Assembly: GCA_964343075.1 (NCBI GenBank)
Contig: CAYFGT010000029.1
Coordinates: 1-10,457, forward strand
DNA length: 10,457 bases
Reading direction: 5' to 3'
Source: UBA2588 sp964343075
Lineage (GTDB): Bacteria; Chloroflexota; Dehalococcoidia; Lucifugimonadales; UBA3495
Shown: piece after piece, positions 1-6,435 of the stretch
Numbering within the stretch: position 1 is the first letter of the stretch
Layout of the letters: the number at the start of each line of letters is the position of its first letter
Notes under the pieces: generated by a model
The model's database searches: none
The model's input: the letters and a program-made list of their open reading frames with translations, nothing else
What the model was told of the DNA's origin: nothing
Program-made: the position numbers and the translations under genes

Positions 1-740
1 TCTTGCACATCTAATGGTAATTGTGAGAATTCCAGTCCATCTTCTGTTGCCAACTTAACCATCAGCTCAAATCTTTTCTTGAACTTAATATTTGCTGACC
101 GCAACGATGAATCGGCATGAACATTTAATCGTCTACTAAGGTTGACTAAAGTGAATATTAAATCCCCAATTTCATCCTCTATCTCCTCCTGGGAATCAGC
201 TTCCAGGACTTCTTGCACCTCTTCTTGAAGTTTATCTAATACTCCAGAAATATCTTCCCAATCAAATCCTTGCTTAACAGCTCTATCTTGCAATATTTGA
301 GCATAGTGTAACGATGGTAAATTCGCAGGTATGTTAAAAATCTCTCCAGATTCATTTTCAGTCTTTTCTTTCGCTTTTAAGGCTTCCCAATTTTGCTCCA
401 CCTGTTCTGCAGAATCAGCTGATGCATCTCCAAACACGTGCGGATGTCGTCGTATCATTTTATTCATTAAACCATCAATAACATCAGTTATAGAGAAATC
501 TTCTTTTTCAGAAATGATTTGCGCATGAAACATGATCTGTAGCAAAACATCACCCAATTCTTCAATAATCCCTTGGGTATCTTTGTTCTCTATAGACTCT
601 AAAACTTCGTAACATTCTTCTATCAGGTTACGTTTAAGAGATTCATGCGTTTGTTTCCTATCCCAAGGGCAGCCATTTTCTGATCTCAATGTAGATATAA
701 GTTCTACTAATTCGCTAAAATTATGATTTATATTACTCAT
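1..740 (-). CDS. mazG: Nucleoside triphosphate pyrophosphohydrolase MazG (C-terminus cut by window edge)
   Basis: MazG hydrolyses (d)NTPs to NMP and pyrophosphate in the cytoplasm and is thought to clean the nucleotide pool and modulate stress nucleotides. Translating the minus strand from the ATG at 740 gives 246 codons without a stop, running off position 1. The first MazG domain shows the signature CPWDRKQTHESL (about residues 24-35), then EECYE (41-45), EELGD (60-64) and RRHPHVFGD (98-105). The second domain shows GFDW (158-161), EEVQE (173-177) and DEIGD (189-193), the acidic Mg-binding residues of the all-alpha NTP-PPase fold. Both domains are present, so only a short C-terminal tail is missing relative to the usual length near 260 residues. 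The ATG lies only 6 bases after a perfect TATAAT and has no Shine-Dalgarno, so the mRNA may be leaderless. It is divergent from the membrane protein at 798. Confidence 0.95.
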   Translation of the reverse strand, partial: MSNINHNFSELVELISTLRSENGCPWDRKQTHESLKRNLIEECYEVLESIENKDTQGIIEELGDVLLQIMFHAQIISEKEDFSITDVIDGLMNKMIRRHPHVFGDASADSAEQVEQNWEALKAKEKTENESGEIFNIPANLPSLHYAQILQDRAVKQGFDWEDISGVLDKLQEEVQEVLEADSQEEIEDEIGDLIFTLVNLSRRLNVHADSSLRSANIKFKKRFELMVKLATEDGLEFSQLPLDVQ

Positions 741-746
741 GCCAGA

Positions 747-774
747 ATTATATAAATAATTTCTTATTCAACAA
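747..774 (-). promoter_or_regulatory. Candidate mazG promoter, possibly giving a leaderless mRNA
   Basis: Read on the minus strand, TTGTTG (769-774) and a perfect TATAAT (747-752) are 16 bases apart. The mazG ATG (738-740) starts 6 bases after the -10 box, so the transcription start would fall on or next to the ATG. No Shine-Dalgarno precedes this ATG, which fits a leaderless transcript. This is inferred from consensus matching only. Confidence 0.5.
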
Positions 775-779
775 CTGTG

Positions 780-785
780 TATAAT
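780..785 (+). promoter_or_regulatory. Candidate -10 box for the DUF1461-type gene
   Basis: A perfect TATAAT lies 12 bases before the ATG at 798, in the divergent gap shared with mazG. The position 17 bases upstream holds no good -35 match. The predicted leader is about 6 bases with no clear Shine-Dalgarno, so this gene too may be translated from a very short leader. Confidence 0.3.
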
Positions 786-797
786 TGACAAGTAGTA

Positions 798-1478
798 ATG
801 ATTTCACGAATTCAAGCATCAATTTCTTATCAAATAGTATTTGTATTTGCATTCTCTATCCTGATTATATGCAGTGCTGTGATATGGAACATTAACGACA
901 TTGGGTATCAGACACGAAGCTTCGAACACTACAAAATATCCAAAACCACATATTTAGACCTGAACGAATTAGAGACGATAGCCAGAGGGATAAGACACTA
1001 TTTTAATTCTACCCAATCAAGTTTAGAAGTTGCCTTTCCCAATGCACCGGATACATCCGTGTTTAATGATAAAGAAATCTCTCACATGAAAGACGTTAAA
1101 ACGATCATTCATTATATTTATGGGTTGTTCGCATTAACTCTGGCCATAGTAATAGCTACTATATTCGGTTACATACAAAATTCTTATGCTAAAAAACGAT
1201 TCTTCCAACTAATGCTAATTTCTTCCATCATCACCCTCGTTACTACAATTTTAATTGGTATATTAATGCTGTTTGCATTCGAACAAATGTTTCTGCTATT
1301 TCATTTAATCAGCTTCAATAACGATGACTGGATACTTAATCCTTCCACAGATTATTTATTAATGATGTACCCTTTACCATTTTGGTTTTCCGTCTCAGTA
1401 AGAGTGGGCATTATAATAATTATAATATCGATAATCTCTCTAATAATATCTGTTTATTCTAATCGCAAACTCGCTTGA
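798..1478 (+). CDS. Integral membrane protein, DUF1461/TIGR01906 type
   Basis: A 226-residue inner-membrane protein of unknown function. Four hydrophobic helices are visible at about residues 11-30, 106-126, 137-160 and 198-220. A hydrophilic loop of about 75 residues between helices 1 and 2 ends in EISHMKDVK (93-101). The segment 168-192, with FHLISF, then DDW, NPSTDYLL and a closing YP, matches what I recall as the signature of the DUF1461 family: an Asp-Trp pair followed by a conserved Pro before the last helix. The family is named from topology and conservation only; no biochemical role is known to me. It is divergent from mazG, and the next plus-strand gene begins 64 bases downstream. 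The family call rests on motif memory and the four-helix layout, so confidence in it is moderate; the reading frame and membrane location are clear. Confidence 0.8.
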   Translation: MISRIQASISYQIVFVFAFSILIICSAVIWNINDIGYQTRSFEHYKISKTTYLDLNELETIARGIRHYFNSTQSSLEVAFPNAPDTSVFNDKEISHMKDVKTIIHYIYGLFALTLAIVIATIFGYIQNSYAKKRFFQLMLISSIITLVTTILIGILMLFAFEQMFLLFHLISFNNDDWILNPSTDYLLMMYPLPFWFSVSVRVGIIIIIISIISLIISVYSNRKLA

Positions 1479-1542
1479 CACATTCTGCTAATGTTGGCAC
1501 ACTCTCTTCGAGGAAGTGAATTTTAGTTAGAGGAGAATAATA

Positions 1543-1749
1543 ATGGCCGACGTCAATGTAGAAATCCGTGAAAACGGACCACTTAGAGTTACAGGACCTA
1601 TAAGTATCACCGACAAAGACGGAAATGCATATAGTATTCCTGAAGGACAATGGGTTTCTTTTTGCAGATGCGGACTGTCTGAAAATAAACCTTTCTGTGA
1701 CAGTGCTCACCGCTCTGGTGGATTTGAAGCAGATTCCGTAGCCCGTTAG
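1543..1749 (+). CDS. Small CDGSH-type [2Fe-2S] protein (CDSAH variant)
   Basis: A 68-residue protein with one zinc-finger-like CDGSH domain, which binds a redox-active, pH-labile [2Fe-2S] cluster through three Cys and one His. The ligands are C41, C43, C52 and H56 in the string CRCGLSENKPFCDSAH; the family's usual CDG(S/A/T)H reads CDSAH here, with Ser in place of Gly. The N-terminal half (NGPLRVTGP, then a short beta-hairpin) is the usual lead-in for stand-alone bacterial members. No signal peptide or membrane anchor is present, unlike mitochondrial mitoNEET, so it should be cytosolic. The start is set by AGAGGAG at 1529-1535, 7 bases before the ATG. A TTGACA at 1475-1480 overlaps the stop of the preceding gene but has no convincing -10 partner. 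The role is probably electron or cluster transfer; the partner is unknown. Confidence 0.9.
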   Translation: MADVNVEIRENGPLRVTGPISITDKDGNAYSIPEGQWVSFCRCGLSENKPFCDSAHRSGGFEADSVAR

Positions 1750-1757
1750 ATTAAAAC

Positions 1758-1795
1758 CAGTTACTTATTCCTGATGTTCTAGGAGTAAGTAACTG
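1758..1795. terminator. Stem-loop between convergent genes, probable shared terminator
   Basis: The arms 1758-1772 (CAGTTACTTATTCCT) and 1781-1795 (AGGAGTAAGTAACTG) pair over 15 bp with a single G-T wobble around an 8-base loop. It lies 8 bases after the CDGSH gene and 7 bases after the nitroreductase stop read from the other strand. On the minus strand the stem is followed by GTTTTAAT, a short U-tract. On the plus strand no T-run follows, so termination is expected to be better for the nitroreductase. Confidence 0.7.
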
Positions 1796-1802
1796 AGTAT
1801 CA

Positions 1803-2363
1803 TCACAACCAATCAGTCAAGTCTTTATGACTAATTCTGGATTTTTCAATCATCAAATCGGAATATCCTATAGTTAATATTCCTGCACATTTGGCTTCAT
1901 AGGTTACGCCCAAAATATCTTTTAGGCCGCCTATTTTACCTAGACGACCTGTTGACCAACTTACCGCTAATCCCATAGAAGTAGCAGCTAGCTGAATGTT
2001 CTGTATAGCACAGCATACTGCACCGTAATTTTCTTCGGTAATCTCATCGTTCTCACCAACCAAACTGAACACATATACCAAACTCGGATGATCTCGTACC
2101 TCATCAATAATTTTTTCCCGCTGAGTTTCATTCAAGTTCGTTTTGCTCGTTTCTTCCAGAAACTCAATCATACCTTGACCTATCTGGTCTCGAACACTCG
2201 ATCCTTTTTGTACTACAACAAATCTCCAAGGCTCAGTATTCCGATGATTTGGTGCCCATGTAGCAAGCTCCAGTAACGTCTCAATCTCTGAACGAGAGAT
2301 GGATTTGTTAGTAAATTTCTTTGTGTTTCTTCTGGTTCTGATGACTTCTGTTATATCCGCCAT
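1803..2363 (-). CDS. NAD(P)H-dependent FMN nitroreductase family protein (YdjA-like)
   Basis: A 186-residue single-domain nitroreductase, close in size to the minimal E. coli YdjA type. These are homodimeric flavoproteins that pass hydride from NAD(P)H to nitroaromatics, quinones or other acceptors; the physiological substrate is usually unknown. The FMN-phosphate motif RTRRNTKKF occupies residues 9-17. The flavin loop APNHRNTEPW occupies 37-46 and resembles the APDHKxxxPW segment of YdjA. The helix ENYGAVCCAIQNIQLAA (111-127) leads to MGLAVSWSTG (130-139), where W136 and the STG turn line the cofactor. The start is supported by AAAGGAG (plus-strand 2370-2376), 6 bases upstream of the ATG. 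It lies 115 bases after the dehydrogenase on the same strand but seems to have its own promoter. No signal peptide; cytosolic. Confidence 0.92.
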   Translation of the reverse strand: MADITEVIRTRRNTKKFTNKSISRSEIETLLELATWAPNHRNTEPWRFVVVQKGSSVRDQIGQGMIEFLEETSKTNLNETQREKIIDEVRDHPSLVYVFSLVGENDEITEENYGAVCCAIQNIQLAATSMGLAVSWSTGRLGKIGGLKDILGVTYEAKCAGILTIGYSDLMIEKSRISHKDLTDWL

Positions 2364-2401
2364 GTCAATCTCCTTTATTAACTCCCTCTCTCTTCCCTAA
2401 T

Positions 2402-2407
2402 ATTATA
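2402..2407 (-). promoter_or_regulatory. Candidate -10 box of the nitroreductase gene
   Basis: Minus-strand TATAAT (plus-strand ATTATA), 38 bases upstream of the nitroreductase ATG, would give a leader of about 30 bases containing the AAAGGAG ribosome site. No good -35 match stands at 15-18 bases, so it would need an activator or be weak. It suggests the nitroreductase is transcribed apart from the upstream dehydrogenase. Confidence 0.35.
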
Positions 2408-2478
2408 TCGAAACCCTCATTGGTCTAATTCATAAGAGTAATTATCAACGTCGGAGAATCCATTACAGGATTAACACA

Positions 2479-3516
2479 TTAAATATTTAATTTATCCGAA
2501 ACTATTTTGTCACAAGCTTGGACGGTACTAATATTTTGTTCTTGTGACATCGTTAAAATATTCAATGTGATATCAAATATTTTTTCCGTCTTTTCTAATG
2601 ATCTATCTGCGCTATATTCACTCCCAATTTCACAAGAAGCATTTATGATCCCCCCTGCATTTATTACATAATCGGGAGCGTATACTATTCCTTTTTCTTT
2701 AAGGATTTCACAAGTTTCATCAGATTCCAGCTGGTTATTAGCCCCTCCAGCTATAATCTGAGCAGATAACCTTGGGATTGTGCCGGAATTGATTGTTCCA
2801 CCTAAAGCACAGGGAGAAAAAATATCGGCTTGAACGTCATAAATTTCTGAAATACCTACTATCCTAGCTCCTAGATCACTGGCTTGTTCTAACTTAGCTC
2901 CATCTATATCAGTCGCCACTATATTTACACCTTCCTTTGCGAGATGAATAGCAGCCTGTTTAGCGACTTTCCCAAAGCCTTGGAAAGCGACCGTTTTACC
3001 CTCCAAAGAATCATTTCCCCAAAGGTGCTTAGCGCAGGCTTTCATTCCTAAATAAACTCCCAATCCGGTCATGATAGAAGTATCTCCGGATCCTCCTTGA
3101 TCTACGGGTAAGCCCACCACATGATTGGTTTCTTTCGATATCCATTGCAGATCATTCACATCACTTCCAACATCAGTAGTAGTGATATATTTGCCTCCCA
3201 AAGTATGCACGAATCTAGCGTACGACCGAATTAATTCTTCTGTCTTACTCTGGTTTTTATCTAACCAAATAACTGCTTTACCTCCGCCTAGCTCCAGATC
3301 TGCCATTGCAGATTTATAAGTCATTGCTCTAGACAAATTCAAGACATCTTGGAGTGCTGCTTCTTCTGATTCATATGGCCAGATTCTCAGACCTCCGCAT
3401 GTCGGCCCCAAGGTGGAATTATGAACTGCGATAATGGATCTTAATCCTACTGATTCATCTTGGAAAAAGTTGACCATCTCATGCCCAGGTATTGAAATAT
3501 TCTCAAAAACTCCCAT
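2479..3516 (-). CDS. ldh: NAD-dependent Leu/Val/Phe-type amino acid dehydrogenase, most like leucine dehydrogenase
   Basis: Catalyses reversible oxidative deamination of a branched-chain amino acid to its 2-oxo acid, ammonia and NADH. Residues below are numbered from the ATG at 3516 (345 residues). The substrate domain shows AVHNSTLGPTCGGLRIW (30-46), MTYK with Lys68, and ELGGGKAVIW with catalytic Lys80; TTTDVG carries Asp115. These fall at the Lys68/Lys80 positions known for Bacillus leucine dehydrogenase, which supports this start. The Rossmann domain has FQGFGKVA (glycines 180 and 182) and Asp203, favouring NAD over NADP. The C-terminal segments CALGGTIN, GGANNQL and YAPDYVINAGG are typical of LeuDH. 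An in-frame ATG five codons upstream (3531) lacks a ribosome site, while the ATG at 3516 has GGAAGGTG 5 bases before it. A valine- or phenylalanine-specific enzyme is possible. It is divergent from the cyclophilin. Confidence 0.93.
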   Translation of the reverse strand: MGVFENISIPGHEMVNFFQDESVGLRSIIAVHNSTLGPTCGGLRIWPYESEEAALQDVLNLSRAMTYKSAMADLELGGGKAVIWLDKNQSKTEELIRSYARFVHTLGGKYITTTDVGSDVNDLQWISKETNHVVGLPVDQGGSGDTSIMTGLGVYLGMKACAKHLWGNDSLEGKTVAFQGFGKVAKQAAIHLAKEGVNIVATDIDGAKLEQASDLGARIVGISEIYDVQADIFSPCALGGTINSGTIPRLSAQIIAGGANNQLESDETCEILKEKGIVYAPDYVINAGGIINASCEIGSEYSADRSLEKTEKIFDITLNILTMSQEQNISTVQACDKIVSDKLNI

Positions 3517-3531
3517 CAGTTCACCTTCCAT

Positions 3532-3628
3532 CTTTATACATTTCTGAATTCAATACTATTTATTGTATACTGTGTAAGCACTTAGCACATATAAAATACT
3601 GAACCTTTACGAAACATCGGGAGAAACA
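3532..3628. promoter_or_regulatory. Divergent promoter region between dehydrogenase and cyclophilin genes
   Basis: The two outward-facing genes must both be transcribed from this stretch. For the plus strand, -10 candidates are TATACT (3566-3571) and TAAAAT (3592-3597). For the minus strand they are TACAAT (3562-3567 reversed) and TAGTAT (3553-3558 reversed). None has a good -35 at proper spacing. A small inverted repeat CAATA-N5-TATTG sits at 3551-3565. The cyclophilin has a clear GGGAG ribosome site at 3619-3623, 5 bases before its ATG. Confidence 0.35.
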
Positions 3629-4156
3629 ATGATAAAAAGATATGACAGCGCCCCAGAAAACAACTTAGAAGAAGGTAAAAAATATTCCGCTATTATTAAA
3701 ACCTCAAAAGGGGACATGACTTTAGAATTATTCACCGATGAAGTCCCTGTTACGACTAACAACTTCATTTTCTTGGCCAGAGAAGGGTTCTACGATAATG
3801 GATGTTTCCATAGGGTCATTAAAGACTTCATGATTCAGGGAGGTTGCCCTCGTGGTACTGGTTCAGGAGGACCAGGGTATCAGTTCAATGATGAACCTGT
3901 ATCTAGGCCATACACACGAGGAACATTAGCTATGGCTAACGCTGGCCCAAACACGAATGGTTCTCAATTTTTTATCGTACATGGCGCTGATGTGCCTTTG
4001 CCTCCCAACTATACTATTTTCGGCTTCTTAACTGATGGAGATGAAGTACTAGAAACTTTAGCCACTATTGCTATTGACTACACAAAACCTAGCGGGGAAC
4101 AAAGCACTCCAGCAGAGCGGTTGACGATTAACACAGTAGAAATTTTAGAATCTTAA
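3629..4156 (+). CDS. Cyclophilin-type peptidyl-prolyl cis-trans isomerase
   Basis: A 175-residue single-domain cyclophilin that speeds cis-trans isomerisation of Xaa-Pro bonds during protein folding. The catalytic segment FHRVIKDFMIQGG (60-72) supplies Arg62, Phe67, Met68 and Gln70, equivalent to Arg55, Phe60, Met61 and Gln63 of human CypA. MANAGPNTNGSQFFI (102-116) supplies Gln113 and Phe115. The loop that carries Trp121 and His126 in CypA reads PLPPNYTIFG here, with Tyr at the His position. As I recall, such loops are common in bacterial cyclophilins and usually mean low cyclosporin affinity. About 20 extra N-terminal residues precede the domain without any hydrophobic signal, so the enzyme should be cytosolic. 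GGGAG stands 5 bases before the ATG. Its stop codon overlaps that of the convergent nucleoside hydrolase. Confidence 0.95.
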   Translation: MIKRYDSAPENNLEEGKKYSAIIKTSKGDMTLELFTDEVPVTTNNFIFLAREGFYDNGCFHRVIKDFMIQGGCPRGTGSGGPGYQFNDEPVSRPYTRGTLAMANAGPNTNGSQFFIVHGADVPLPPNYTIFGFLTDGDEVLETLATIAIDYTKPSGEQSTPAERLTINTVEILES

Positions 4157-5088
4157 TATTCACCCAAGAGGTCAATTATTACGTTAAAAACCCCTGTTCT
4201 ATCTGCGTGTCGGACAAAAAATACATTCTTGGTCCTCCCGGTGGAATTCCACCAATCAGCAACCGTCATACCCATAGTTAATTCGGACTCAATTTCAACC
4301 TGGACATTTATTAGTTTGCCTTTATAAAGATCTGGATTAAGCAAGTACACAATCACATTGGGATCATGTAAAGGAGCTCCCTCATAACCATACTTTTCCC
4401 CATTAAATCTCTCATAAAATCCCAGCATTTCTGCAGTCACCTGAGCTGGGTAGTTGTTTAAACTTTTGAGCCGTTGTATCACATCTGGAGAAGTTATCAC
4501 TTCATGAGTAACATCCAGAGGAAGCATAACTATAGGAACTCCTGAATTTATGACTTCTGCCGCAGCATGAGGATCTACAAAGACATTGAATTCAGCCGAA
4601 GGTGTCACATTACCTCCTTCGAAAAAGCCTCCGCCCATCAACACTATCTCTCTAATTTCATGGATAATATCTGGACATTTTCTAAATGCCAAAGCTATGT
4701 TAGTTAACGGACCCAATGGGCAAAGAGTAATAGTTTTGGATTCAGAATTTTGAACACTCTCTATAATAAAATCTATCGCAGTCATTTCCTGATAGTTTAT
4801 TTTGGGTTCTGGTAATTCTGGCCCGTCAAGTCCAGTCTTTCCATGCGCATGCTCTGCAGTAATCAAAGTACGCACCAATGGTTTGTCTGCACCTAGGAAC
4901 ACAGGTATATCCACCTCTCCTGACAGTTCCAGGATTTTACGAGCATTTGTTCCCGTAAGAGGTAATGGCACATTACCTGCAACACAAGTAATTCCTATAA
5001 CATCTAATTCATTGGAAGCTAAAGCTATCAATATAGCAACTGCGTCATCTTGCCCTGGATCTGTATCAATAATTATCTTACGAGTCAT
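4153..5088 (-). CDS. Inosine-uridine-preferring nucleoside hydrolase family protein
   Basis: Cleaves the N-glycosidic bond of ribonucleosides to free base and ribose in a Ca-dependent reaction. All family landmarks are present and fall at the numbering of the Crithidia enzyme: Asp8/Asp10/Asp14/Asp15 in DTDPGQDD (8-15) with Asp10 as general base, His82 in the HAHGKTG loop, NVTPSAEFN (160-168) with Glu166 and Asn168 for the ribose hydroxyls, and LHDP with His241 and Asp242 (His241 contacts the leaving base, Asp242 binds Ca). At 311 residues it is full length. Substrate preference (purine, pyrimidine or other N-riboside) cannot be read from these residues. The ribosome site AGAGGAG ends just 2 bases before the ATG, unusually close. 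It starts 11 bases after the MFS gene stop, so the two are almost certainly cotranscribed. The 3' end overlaps the convergent cyclophilin by 4 bases. Confidence 0.94.
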   Translation of the reverse strand: MTRKIIIDTDPGQDDAVAILIALASNELDVIGITCVAGNVPLPLTGTNARKILELSGEVDIPVFLGADKPLVRTLITAEHAHGKTGLDGPELPEPKINYQEMTAIDFIIESVQNSESKTITLCPLGPLTNIALAFRKCPDIIHEIREIVLMGGGFFEGGNVTPSAEFNVFVDPHAAAEVINSGVPIVMLPLDVTHEVITSPDVIQRLKSLNNYPAQVTAEMLGFYERFNGEKYGYEGAPLHDPNVIVYLLNPDLYKGKLINVQVEIESELTMGMTVADWWNSTGRTKNVFFVRHADRTGVFNVIIDLLGEY

Positions 5089-5099
5089 AGCTCCTCTTA

Positions 5100-6422
5100 T
5101 TATCGTTGTACCTTCTTAATCGGTTTCTTTGATATCAAAAACATAATGCCACCAAGGAAATTAAATCCTGCTAATATTAAAATTGCTATGTTATAACTTC
5201 CCGTTTCATCTTTTATCCATCCCGCCATCAAGGGAGAAATAAGAAGTAATACATTCATAGGTACAGTTGAAATGCCTAGAATTTTCCCGAACGAATTTCT
5301 ACCAAAGTAATCTCCTCTGATTGCCACTGTCAATGGATTCCTACCACCGAATCCCATACCAAACATAACCCCAAACAATATAAGCGCCCAGAAGGAATGA
5401 GCCACAACCAAAATCAATACTGCAAGAGCCTGTATAGAACTAAAAACAAACAAAGCAATGTTCTTCGGCATATGATCACCAATATAACCACCCACCAGTT
5501 GAAATATCAGCGCTACAAATATATAAACACTCACCACTTGACCCGTAGTGGTAATAGGGAAACCCAAATCCTTAATCATCAAACCCAGATGAGAAAACAT
5601 GGCAAGTATGATCATCGATGTGAAACCGTGACCAAATGCAATGAACCAAAAAACAGGGGTTCTAATTGCTTCCATAGCAGTGAAATCATCATTCTTATGC
5701 TTCGTCTGAGTAGACGGAGCGCCTTGTATTTCAACGGGTTCTTGCACATCTCCATCTGGTAATAACCCTGCTTGTGCAGGAGTATCCTTGATCAGTTTCG
5801 AGATGGGCAGGGCTAATATCAGAGTCATAATCCCGATCACCAACGCTGTATTAGACCAGCCTAATCTGGATTGATCTGGATCGATCATCCATGCTATTCC
5901 TGGAACTAGCACCAGAGCTCCAGCCCGACTAATCATGTTGGAGACTCCCATTGCCATAGCTCTATTCTTGATAAACCAGTGGTTTATTAAAGTCATTGTC
6001 GGCAGCCAACTACCTAATCCTTGCCCTAGCGCCATTACCAAATATGCTATATAAAACATAAATAGATTGTCGATACGAGAAAACAATAACCAGCCTAAGC
6101 CACATATCAACAAACCTACTAATACCACACGGCGGGTACCGAAACGATCAGTCAAGTACCCTTCAACCGGCCCCATAAATCCACCCTCTATCCTAGTGAA
6201 AGCTAATGCAGCTCCAATTTGCAGCCTCGTCCAGCCAAAATGAGCCTCAATAGCAACTGCCCAAACAGACATTGCATGAAACAAAGGCACTGTTGCAATT
6301 ACCATTACTATTCCACTCAAAATTGCTATCCACCATCCATAAAATACTTGTCCTGGATGACGAATAACACGAGCAGTATTAAAAATAGCGGATTCGAGGA
6401 GATTATGAGCAGAGCGCTTCAT
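5100..6422 (-). CDS. Major facilitator superfamily transporter, monocarboxylate/oxalate-formate-like branch
   Basis: A 440-residue inner-membrane carrier. Hydrophobic stretches fit 12 helices in two halves, joined by a hydrophilic loop at about residues 215-252. MFS motif A, GYLTDRFGTRR, occupies 88-98 after helix 2, and a weaker copy, GGYIGDHMPK, lies in the second half. The entry FYGWW (27-31) at helix 1 and TPAQAGLLPDGD before the central loop recall carriers annotated as MCT-like or oxalate:formate antiporter-like MFS proteins. Substrate cannot be told from sequence. Its place between rsmI (13 bases upstream) and a nucleoside hydrolase (11 bases downstream) suggests import of nucleosides or of another N-riboside, but this is context only. 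GGGGA lies about 7 bases before the ATG. The first 22 residues, before helix 1, form a basic cytoplasmic tail. Confidence 0.92.
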   Translation of the reverse strand: MKRSAHNLLESAIFNTARVIRHPGQVFYGWWIAILSGIVMVIATVPLFHAMSVWAVAIEAHFGWTRLQIGAALAFTRIEGGFMGPVEGYLTDRFGTRRVVLVGLLICGLGWLLFSRIDNLFMFYIAYLVMALGQGLGSWLPTMTLINHWFIKNRAMAMGVSNMISRAGALVLVPGIAWMIDPDQSRLGWSNTALVIGIMTLILALPISKLIKDTPAQAGLLPDGDVQEPVEIQGAPSTQTKHKNDDFTAMEAIRTPVFWFIAFGHGFTSMIILAMFSHLGLMIKDLGFPITTTGQVVSVYIFVALIFQLVGGYIGDHMPKNIALFVFSSIQALAVLILVVAHSFWALILFGVMFGMGFGGRNPLTVAIRGDYFGRNSFGKILGISTVPMNVLLLISPLMAGWIKDETGSYNIAILILAGFNFLGGIMFLISKKPIKKVQR

Positions 6423-6435
6423 TAATCTGTCCCCA

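Noticed and set aside
331..528. Plus-strand open frame of 65 codons
   Set aside because: It lies antisense to mazG, which has clear domain motifs through this stretch, and has no ribosome site.
2478..2491. Perfect 14-bp palindrome ATTAAATATTTAAT at the end of the dehydrogenase gene
   Set aside because: It is pure A/T and overlaps the stop codon. Such palindromes arise by chance in AT-rich DNA, it would form a weak stem with no T-run, and it is not a convincing terminator or operator.
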